A DNA stretch of 64,000 bases. Source: Bdellovibrionales bacterium. GTDB taxonomy: Bacteria > Bdellovibrionota > Bdellovibrionia > Bdellovibrionales > JAMPXM01. A model generated the notes under the pieces. That model had not been told where the DNA came from. It searched no databases and saw only the letters and a program-made list of their open reading frames with translations. The first letter of the stretch is position 1. Each line of letters begins with the position of its first letter. The translations under genes and the position numbers were made by a program. Location: the NCBI GenBank assembly GCA_016713885.1, contig JADJOF010000002.1:1-64000 (forward strand), in the 5' to 3' direction. Below, in pieces: positions 57,595-64,000 of this stretch.

Positions 57595-57626
57595 ATGAAT
57601 TTCAAGGGTCCAACTCGAGGCGGCGT

Positions 57627-59447
57627 ATGAAAAAACTGACTCCTGAAATTATCAAGTATGTTTCGACTCTTGTTTCGGAGCGAACGGGTGTGATCCTTGG
57701 TGATCGCCAGTCCAATATGGTTGAGAGCCGGTTGCTGCGGCATATTCGCGACTTGGGTTTAGATTCCACTCAGGACTATCTTTCCTATCTTGAAAAACAT
57801 CGCGAGAAAGAGACGCAGCACTTCCTTTCACTGCTGACTACACATCACACATTTTTCTTTCGTGAATACGAACATTTTGAGCATCTATCGAGCGAAGCCT
57901 TGCCGCGTCTGGTTGCGCACTTGCGTCGGATCGGCCGAAAGTCGATTCGTGTTCTCTCTGCGGCCTGTTCGAAGGGACATGAGGTCTATAGTCTGGCGAT
58001 GTATCTGAAGCGTCATCTTCCGCCCGATTTTAGCTATGAAGTGGTTGGTGGTGATATCTGCGAAGAGTCGGTGGATTTTGCAAGAAACGGCGTTTATCGC
58101 TGGGATGAAGTGAAAACGATCCCTGCTGAGTTTCTGAATGGCAATTGGATTCGTGGCACCGGTGCAATATCGGACTTTGCGAAAATTAGCGAGTCAGTGA
58201 AGCAGCATACAAAGTTCGAGTCGATGAACTTGATTGCGTTTGGTCAGCAAAAAGTGTCTGAGAAGTTTGATCTCATACTCTGTCGGAATGTCTTCATCTA
58301 CTTTGAACGTGAGCAGGTGAAAAGCTCGGTCAAAGGACTGTTGGATCGTCTGCATTCGCACGGCGAGCTGATACTGGGGGTCTCAGAAAGTTTGGCTGGG
58401 CTTGAGTTGCCGCTTGAGTCAATTGGGCCATCAGTCTATCGACCTGCGAGTGGCGAGGTTTTGAGCCCCAGCCGCTCGGTTACTCGCGCAGCCGCGCCTC
58501 CTATTCCGTCACGGCCGATCGCCGTCAGCGCGCCGACGGCGGCCTCGCCTCCGGTTTCAGTCTTCGCCATTGATGATTCTCCGACCATTCTAAAGCTCGT
58601 CGAGCGTCTTTGTCGTGAGAATGGCTTTCAGTTCTTGGGTTCCGCACCTGATGGGCAGAAAGCATTGCAGATATTGACCGGTCCCAACGCTCCAAAGCCG
58701 TCTGTCATTACGCTTGATCTACACATGCCGGTGATGGATGGTGTCGATTTCTTAAAGGCTTTTGATTTGAAAAATCAAATTTCAGTTGTTGTGGTGAGCT
58801 CGGTCAATCGCGAAGATTTGAGTCTAGCTCAAGAGGCGTTGAGGCTTGGGGCTCGCGACTACGTTGAAAAGCCAGCGATGGATCGTTGGGCCGAAACCAC
58901 AAAAGAGCTTGTGGCGAAGATTCGAGCCATGAGTCGAGCTGCCCAGGCGGGCCAGCTTATTCAGGGCCCGACCGAAATGGACAAAGCCTTCGCCGGATCG
59001 ACGACGAATATCGTACGGGCTGATGTCTCGCGCCGTTGGGTGATTTTGACGAATCAAGAGAACCAGGCTCGAGCCATCGAATTCGCAGAGAAGAATAAGT
59101 CGAGAATTTCAGGATTGATTATTCTGGGTCATACGGGAGGATCGGTAAAAGGGCTTTCTTGTCCGGTTATGGGAGTTCCAGAGTCGCAACGTTGGCTAGA
59201 GACGACCAAAGCTCGTGAGAAATGTATGATGGTTATTGGAGACTACACTGAAGAGTTTCGTTCTGTTCTCATGGTATCACAAGCGTCACGGATTTTGATT
59301 GAAGAGACGACTCGCTCAGGCATCGCGGCAAAGGCATTGCGCGAACTCTTTAAGGCTCGATTTGACATGTATCCGCTACAGAGCTTTGCGTATGAGGCAG
59401 ATAGGAGAGTTCAAGCCGACGCGAATGTGGCGAAGAGGGCGGCATGA
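57627..59447 (+). CDS. CheR-like methyltransferase fused to a receiver and an unknown C-terminal domain
   Basis: A 606-aa fusion. Residues 1-275 resemble CheR (TTHHTFFFREYEHFEHL; LILCRNVFIYFEREQ). The SAM-binding motif, normally GCSTGEEPYS, is SAACSKGHEVYSLAM at 111-125, so methyl transfer may be reduced or changed. Residues 311-435 are a receiver with phospho-acceptor Asp364 (VITLDLHMPVMDG) and the acidic pair AIDDSP. Residues 440-606 are a domain I cannot name (RRWVILTNQENQARAIEF; LIILGHTGGSVKGL); it is not a CheD by motif. The receiver may replace CheY. Its stop overlaps the cheB start by 4 bases. Confidence 0.85.
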   Translation: MKKLTPEIIKYVSTLVSERTGVILGDRQSNMVESRLLRHIRDLGLDSTQDYLSYLEKHREKETQHFLSLLTTHHTFFFREYEHFEHLSSEALPRLVAHLRRIGRKSIRVLSAACSKGHEVYSLAMYLKRHLPPDFSYEVVGGDICEESVDFARNGVYRWDEVKTIPAEFLNGNWIRGTGAISDFAKISESVKQHTKFESMNLIAFGQQKVSEKFDLILCRNVFIYFEREQVKSSVKGLLDRLHSHGELILGVSESLAGLELPLESIGPSVYRPASGEVLSPSRSVTRAAAPPIPSRPIAVSAPTAASPPVSVFAIDDSPTILKLVERLCRENGFQFLGSAPDGQKALQILTGPNAPKPSVITLDLHMPVMDGVDFLKAFDLKNQISVVVVSSVNREDLSLAQEALRLGARDYVEKPAMDRWAETTKELVAKIRAMSRAAQAGQLIQGPTEMDKAFAGSTTNIVRADVSRRWVILTNQENQARAIEFAEKNKSRISGLIILGHTGGSVKGLSCPVMGVPESQRWLETTKAREKCMMVIGDYTEEFRSVLMVSQASRILIEETTRSGIAAKALRELFKARFDMYPLQSFAYEADRRVQADANVAKRAA

Positions 59448-60844
59448 AGAATCACTACTTTCGGTCGGGCGTCGTGTTGGCTCTGATCGACTCCAAGAGG
59501 CCTCATCGGTCTCGTCTTCTCTGTTTCTCTGCCCCTGTGAATTGGACGGATGTTGAGCGACAGCTGAAGACCGACAGCAAAGATTTGGTCATAAAAGCTG
59601 TTGTTGCGGAATCAGATGCAGCGGCTCTGCAGACGGTGGTATCCCGTGTGGGCGTTGTTCTGGAAAGAATGCCCACATTGAAAACCGGCGATGTTCGAGA
59701 GTTAAAGTTAGATCCTGACACCGGTCGCTTCTTGATAGAGAATTCGGACTCATCAAAAAGTGGCTCGACCGTTCCGACCATGAGTCGCAAAGAGGAACTC
59801 CCGAAAGAAGTTAAAGTTCTTATTGTCGACGATTCAAAGGCAATGCGCCTTGTTCTTCGAAAAATGTTAGAGACTGAAAAGATGATCAAGGTTATCGGCG
59901 AGGCCGAGAAGCCAAGCGAAGCTTTGAAGTTTCTCGAGGGTCCCCTTAAGCCCGATGTGATCACCCTCGACATTCAGATGCCGGAGATGTCAGGCGTGGA
60001 GCTTTTTAAAGTCATTCACGCTCGCTATGCGATTCCATCAGTCATGGTTTCATCGATCGGACTGAATCAAGGTCATGAAGTGATGGATGCTCTTGAGGCT
60101 GGCGCTTTTGACTATTTTCAGAAGCCTGAGATGAGTGAAGTTGCTCAGCGCGGACGCGCGCTTCAGGAAATGTTGCTCTTGGCGGCCGCTAGTCAGCGCC
60201 AACAGAAGAAACAGAATCGAGATCGTCGTGATGTCTCTGGACTGACCAAAGTGGCTGGTCTATCCGGGGCGGGTGAGCTCATCGCAATTGGGGCAAGCAC
60301 TGGCGGCACTGAGGCCATTCGGCGGTTATTCGAGCGGCTCCCGGCTGAGATTCCACCGATCGTCGTGGTCCAGCACATTCCACCTTATTTTTCTGCGGCG
60401 TTTGCTGATCGCCTCAACCGCCTTTTCTCATTTGAAGTGCGAGAGGCCAAAGATGGCGACGAGGTAAAACGAGGTATTGTACTCATTGCTCCGGGTGGTT
60501 TGCATATGACTGTTGAGAGAAAGGACGGTCGTCTTTTCGCTCGTGTGCAAGACGGCGCAGCGGTCAATCGTTTTAAGCCGTCTGTTGACGTTCTTTTCAA
60601 CTCTGTCGCCAAAGTGCTCGGTGAGAAAGCAACCGGAATTATTCTCACTGGCATGGGTGAAGATGGTGCCAAGGGCCTGCTCGAGATGAAGCGCATGGGC
60701 GCGCGAACGATTGGTCAGGACGAGGGTTCCTGCATCGTCTATGGAATGCCGAGGGCGGCAGCGGAGTTTGGTGCTGTCACCGAGGTCGCCCCACTCGATG
60801 AGATCGCAAGTCTACTGTCGCAAGCGCGTACACGCGCGGCCTAG
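59444..60844 (+). CDS. cheB: Protein-glutamate methylesterase CheB with N-terminal extension
   Basis: A 466-aa protein. Residues 1-120 are an extra domain (MKNHYFRSGVVLALIDSKRP onward) not found in ordinary CheB (about 350 aa). The receiver (KVLIVDDSKAMRLVL) has Asp176 (VITLDIQMPEMSG). The methylesterase domain has catalytic Ser in AIGASTGGTEAIRRLF, His in VVQHIPPYFS and Asp in TGMGEDGAKGL. It removes methyl groups from receptors under control of CheA phosphorylation. It overlaps the CheR-REC gene start-to-stop, and its own stop overlaps the convergent helicase gene by 4 bases. Confidence 0.93.
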   Translation: MKNHYFRSGVVLALIDSKRPHRSRLLCFSAPVNWTDVERQLKTDSKDLVIKAVVAESDAAALQTVVSRVGVVLERMPTLKTGDVRELKLDPDTGRFLIENSDSSKSGSTVPTMSRKEELPKEVKVLIVDDSKAMRLVLRKMLETEKMIKVIGEAEKPSEALKFLEGPLKPDVITLDIQMPEMSGVELFKVIHARYAIPSVMVSSIGLNQGHEVMDALEAGAFDYFQKPEMSEVAQRGRALQEMLLLAAASQRQQKKQNRDRRDVSGLTKVAGLSGAGELIAIGASTGGTEAIRRLFERLPAEIPPIVVVQHIPPYFSAAFADRLNRLFSFEVREAKDGDEVKRGIVLIAPGGLHMTVERKDGRLFARVQDGAAVNRFKPSVDVLFNSVAKVLGEKATGIILTGMGEDGAKGLLEMKRMGARTIGQDEGSCIVYGMPRAAAEFGAVTEVAPLDEIASLLSQARTRAA

Positions 60845-63180
60845 GTCTTCTCTAGGCGGGCGTACTTCGCAACGAACTTTTTGACCGTGTTGTCGGCAAA
60901 AACCACAGTCACCTTTTGCTCCTCGCCTGAGCCCTCGACTTGCAGAATCTGTCCAACGCCATACGATGGGTGTCGAACCCGAATTCCCTTTCGGAAGTCG
61001 GCGTGGCTTCGATTGTTTGATGAATCGCCGTCGTAGTCTGGAAAGCTCTGATCCATAAACGATTCGGGCTTCATCAGTGGATGGGCGGCTGTACTTCCAG
61101 TTTGACCACCGCCTCCGCCCCAGCGATCAAGAAAGCGTGGTCGGCTTGAGACTGAGGAGCTGACGACAACGCCTTCTTTGGGGAGTTCCTTTAAGAATCG
61201 ACTGGGCGGATTCATCTGATCCTGTCCCCAGACTTTGCGCATACGGCAATGAGTGAGGACAAGTTTCTGCTCAGCACGCGTCATTCCGACGTAGCAGAGG
61301 CGTCGTTCTTCTTCGATTTCAGTGGGATCATTGGAGTCCGTTGCGCGACCGCTAGGGAATAGTCCTTCCTCGCAGCCGACGATGAAGACCACCGGGTACT
61401 CAAGGCCTTTTGAAATATGCAGCGTCATCATGGTGACGGCCTTCGTCGCTGCGTTCTCGGTTTCGTCGAGATCACTAACCAGGGCCATCTCCTCAAGGAA
61501 CGCCTGCAGATGCCCCTCCTCACCACGTTCCTCGGTGAATTTAGCGATGGCGTTTTGGAGTTCTTCCAAGTTTTCGAGACGAGCTTCGGCTTCGGGCGTG
61601 TCTTCAGTTTTGAGGCGTTTTGCGTACTCAGTACGGTCTACGACCGCAGTTGAAAGTTCTGGCATTGAGAGTGAATGTGCGTCGGTGCGAAGGCCTTCGA
61701 CTAAATTCAAGAACCCGCGAAGCTTGCTCGTTGTTCCAGCGTTGAATTCACGACCGTCGACGGCAAGGCTCGCCGCTTCGATCATCGAGAGCTGTTTGTC
61801 ATTGGCAAGCTGCTCGATACGATCGACGGTGGTTTTTCCGATACCGCGGGCGGGGACGTTGATAATTCGTTTGAAGCTCACGTCATCGACCGGATTTAAA
61901 ATCAATTTCAAGTACGCTAGGACGTCTTTGACCTCCATGCGATCGTAGAACTTCATGCCGCCGACAATTCGGTAAGGAATCGAACGCGAGCGGAACTGCT
62001 CTTCGAGCACCCGGCTCTGCGCATTGGTGCGATAAAATACCGCGATGTCTTCCGGTGACGTTTCGCTTTCACGCAAAAGTCGCGAGATCTCGTTTACGAC
62101 GTACCGGGCCTCGTCATACTCGTTGTTCTCTTCGCGCACGATGATCGGTTCGCCGTCGTCATTATTGGTGAACAGCGTTTTGTCTTTGCGCTGAGTGTTG
62201 TTGCGAATCACGTTGGTCGCAGCGTTGATGATGGTCTTAGTGGAACGATAGTTTTCCTCAAGCTTCACGACCGTTGCGTTTGGAAAGTCTTTTTCAAACG
62301 ATAGGATGTTTTGAATGTCCGCGCCGCGCCAAGAGTAAATTGACTGATCCTCGTCGCCGACAACGCAGAGGTTTTGATGGCCGTCGGCGAGCATGCGAAT
62401 GATTTTGTACTGGACCGAATTGGTGTCCTGGTACTCATCGACCATGATGTAGCGGAATCGGCTGCGGTAGTGATCGAGGATATCGGGATAGTCGCGAAAT
62501 AGCTCATGGGTTTTGATCAGGAGATCGCTAAAATCAAGCGCGTTGGCGCGCTTCATTTCGGTTTCATAGCGCGAAAAAACAGCGAGCTGTTGAGCGTCCA
62601 TCAAGTGCGAGCGATTCTTCACGTCATTTGGTGTGTAGCCGTCGGTTTTAACGGCATTGATTCGCGAGGCAAAGACTTTGGCTGGGTAGAGCTTGTCGTC
62701 AATGCCAAGAGCGGCGATGACTTTTTTGATCATCGAGAGCTGATCAGACGTGTCGTAGATTCCAAAGAAGGGTTTGTAGTCGAGCAGTTCAATGTGCTCG
62801 CGCAAAAGGCGCGCGCCGATTGAATGGAATGTCGAAATCCACATGCGTCCTTGTGTGGCAATTCCGAGCTGGCGAAGTAAAACATCCGTTCGTGCCTCCA
62901 TTTCGCGCGCCGCTTTGTTTGTGAAAGTGACGGCGAGAATCTGCTCCGGTGTTGCCGAACCGGTGGCGATGATATTGGCAATCCGATGAGTGAGAACCCG
63001 GGTCTTTCCAGAACCAGCTCCGGCCAGAATCAGAAGTGGGCCGTCAATAGTTTCGACGGCAAGCCGCTGCGGAGGGTTGAGAGGCGCCGTTATGGCGTGT
63101 GTAATCGCCTCAACCTGACCTGAAAAATGTTCGTGGCCTAAGCCCTGGTTTTCCCTATGATTCATGCTCAATTCCGTCAC
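60841..63180 (-). CDS. UvrD/PcrA/Rep-type DNA helicase
   Basis: A 774-779 aa superfamily 1A 3'-5' helicase. Motifs in order: Walker A ILAGAGSGKTRVLTHR, motif Ia AVTFTNKAAREM, Walker B MVDEYQDTN, motif III DEDQSIYSWRGAD, IV NYRSTKTIINAA, V MTLHISKGLEYPVVF and VI YVGMTRAEQKLVL. The C-terminal end (VRHPSYGVGQILQVEGSGEE) is the Tudor-like region of PcrA/UvrD. It unwinds DNA in repair and replication restart. GTG at 63180 or ATG at 63165 (MNHRENQGLGHEHF) as start. Cytoplasmic; not linked to chemotaxis. Confidence 0.93.
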   Translation of the reverse strand: MTELSMNHRENQGLGHEHFSGQVEAITHAITAPLNPPQRLAVETIDGPLLILAGAGSGKTRVLTHRIANIIATGSATPEQILAVTFTNKAAREMEARTDVLLRQLGIATQGRMWISTFHSIGARLLREHIELLDYKPFFGIYDTSDQLSMIKKVIAALGIDDKLYPAKVFASRINAVKTDGYTPNDVKNRSHLMDAQQLAVFSRYETEMKRANALDFSDLLIKTHELFRDYPDILDHYRSRFRYIMVDEYQDTNSVQYKIIRMLADGHQNLCVVGDEDQSIYSWRGADIQNILSFEKDFPNATVVKLEENYRSTKTIINAATNVIRNNTQRKDKTLFTNNDDGEPIIVREENNEYDEARYVVNEISRLLRESETSPEDIAVFYRTNAQSRVLEEQFRSRSIPYRIVGGMKFYDRMEVKDVLAYLKLILNPVDDVSFKRIINVPARGIGKTTVDRIEQLANDKQLSMIEAASLAVDGREFNAGTTSKLRGFLNLVEGLRTDAHSLSMPELSTAVVDRTEYAKRLKTEDTPEAEARLENLEELQNAIAKFTEERGEEGHLQAFLEEMALVSDLDETENAATKAVTMMTLHISKGLEYPVVFIVGCEEGLFPSGRATDSNDPTEIEEERRLCYVGMTRAEQKLVLTHCRMRKVWGQDQMNPPSRFLKELPKEGVVVSSSVSSRPRFLDRWGGGGGQTGSTAAHPLMKPESFMDQSFPDYDGDSSNNRSHADFRKGIRVRHPSYGVGQILQVEGSGEEQKVTVVFADNTVKKFVAKYARLEKT

Positions 63181-63219
63181 GTTTGATGCCTGCGATCTGG
63201 TGGGGTCGGCCCGAGGCGT

Positions 63220-63263
63220 GCTAAACCCAACCTCGACAATGAACGACCCTGAAAGGGTTTAGC
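63220..63263. repeat. Inverted repeat between divergent genes
   Basis: Perfect 9-bp arms GCTAAACCC (63220-63228) and GGGTTTAGC (63255-63263), 26-base spacer, in the gap between the helicase and the metallopeptidase lipoprotein. Possible operator or 5'-UTR hairpin. Confidence 0.45.
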
Positions 63264-63291
63264 GGAGATGGCTCCGTTGGAACAGGAAAAG

Positions 63292-64000
63292 ATGGCCCGA
63301 AGACAGGCTGTTTCTGCAATTCGGACACGGTGCTCTGCATTGTTGGGCGGTTTTGGCCTTATTGCAGCTTTGGGAGCCTGCGCGCCTGTTCAAGACGAGC
63401 AGAGCGGGGCTGTGGGGCAGTTTCGCTTGCCGATGTTCAACGAATTGAGCGCTCGCTATGAGCTGCAGACAGTCACCCTTTCAACATTCCGTGAACCGGA
63501 GAAGCTCCGCGGTGACGCGGCGACCATTCTTGTCGATCCCAGTGTCGAAGGCGGAACGCTGAGTCTCAAGGAGCCGATTGGTCGTTTTGTCAAAGAAGGA
63601 TCAATCTGGACGCCAGCTGATTTTGCGACTCTCCAGGCCGCGACCCTCTATGCTCACGCTGAACGGCTTTTGGATATCGATCGCTCTCTTGGCTTGAAAG
63701 GCCTGATGAAGGGTCCGGAGAAAATCGCGATTCAATCGCGCATCATCGAGTCACCGGAGTCTTCTTTTTTGGTTTATAATAACGCCATTTTTGACGGACG
63801 CCTCGATGCCCTTTTTATTGTTCCTTACGACCGCGCTGAATTGCCGATTTCGCTCAATGCGGGTGTGATTGCGCATGAGCACTTTCATCGGATCTTTCAA
63901 GGTGGAGTTTTAAAGTCGGTTCGTGACCTCGGTGGAATAGCAGCACTGGGTTGCTCTGTGCACGGCGTTCGATCGGCGAGAGGTGAACCGCCCAAAGAAA
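63292..64000 (+). CDS. HExxH-type metallopeptidase-like lipoprotein (3' end outside window)
   Basis: Open frame to the window edge. The ATG at 63292 has AGGAAAAG just upstream; an in-frame ATG at 63268 is an alternative. The signal (RTRCSALLGGFGLIAALGAC) has lipobox LGAC. About 236 residues are visible. IAHEHFHRIFQGG contains HExxH (His-Glu-His-Phe-His), the zinc site of gluzincin-type metallopeptidases, and the third ligand would be beyond the edge. A conserved-looking SFLVYNNAIFDGRLDALFIV precedes it. It would be an outer-membrane-anchored or periplasmic protease. Family not assigned. Confidence 0.75.
   Translation, partial: MARRQAVSAIRTRCSALLGGFGLIAALGACAPVQDEQSGAVGQFRLPMFNELSARYELQTVTLSTFREPEKLRGDAATILVDPSVEGGTLSLKEPIGRFVKEGSIWTPADFATLQAATLYAHAERLLDIDRSLGLKGLMKGPEKIAIQSRIIESPESSFLVYNNAIFDGRLDALFIVPYDRAELPISLNAGVIAHEHFHRIFQGGVLKSVRDLGGIAALGCSVHGVRSARGEPPKE

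Noticed and set aside
57627..59447. CheD domain at the C-terminus of the CheR fusion
   Set aside because: Position in a che operon made this tempting, but the conserved CheD catalytic pattern (GSCVAV and the following His) is not visible.
61322..61948. 208-aa plus-strand frame
   Set aside because: Antisense to conserved helicase motifs.

Overview
The window is a gene-dense stretch (about 52-53% G+C by eye) from a Gram-negative, motile or chemosensory bacterium. Evidence for a Gram-negative envelope is direct: Lgt, two LspA copies, many lipoproteins, an outer-membrane barrel candidate, a PBP4-type DacB, several lytic transglycosylases and a PBP1A. The mix of secreted subtilase, poly-glycine lipoprotein, DUF4382 lipoprotein, S74 fibre-like protein and sigma54/CHASE2 signalling suggests a deltaproteobacterium-like lineage such as Bdellovibrionota. 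That placement is inference; no rRNA gene or marker tree is available here. I saw no tRNA, rRNA or CRISPR array.

Layout. 1-2073: a truncated secreted-protein gene and a decayed IS with 27-bp terminal inverted repeats. 2237-9247: DEDDh exonuclease-WYL, bicupin, MBOAT + SGNH acyltransferase pair, HisC-like aminotransferase, AMP-forming ligase. 9245-10340: a second IS with a frameshifted transposase. Its ends supply the stop codons of both flanking genes. 10338-17473: LspA-HAMP fusion, peptide-binding lipoprotein, then a dacB / lytic transglycosylase / DUF3095 operon. 17463-25833: subtilase with a 1104-aa unknown secreted protein, a poly-Gly lipoprotein and a small secreted protein. 25830-31692: lytic transglycosylase, lgt, lspA, ileS (lipoprotein-maturation cluster). 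31845-34648: phospholipase-D-like lipoprotein and DUF4382 lipoprotein. 34779-39866: the most unusual locus. A radical SAM/SPASM maturase, a 57-aa Cys-containing peptide, a CHASE2 histidine kinase and a sigma54 response regulator lie head to tail, preceded by a tiny ORF. 40025-46580: S74-chaperone fibre-like protein with a lipoprotein partner, and PBP1A. 46643-52020: GroES with a histone-H1-like tail, OM barrel, secreted unknown, lysine-2,3-aminomutase. 51989-60844: a heme-binding chemoreceptor and a cheW-mcp-cheA-cheR/REC-cheB operon. 60841-64000: UvrD/PcrA helicase and a truncated HExxH lipoprotein.

How parts may work together. The maturase, peptide and two-component system are translationally packed and look like one unit: the maturase would modify the peptide, the CHASE2 kinase could sense it or its export, and the regulator would activate sigma54 promoters. 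The chemotaxis operon lacks a stand-alone CheY; its receiver domain is fused to CheR.

Caution on sequence quality. Five otherwise convincing genes (exonuclease, peptide-binding lipoprotein, radical SAM maturase, PBP1A, lysine aminomutase) are each broken by what looks like one missing base in a 4-5 base homopolymer. All are repaired by adding one base, so uncorrected homopolymer errors are a likely explanation and the pieces are annotated here as single genes.
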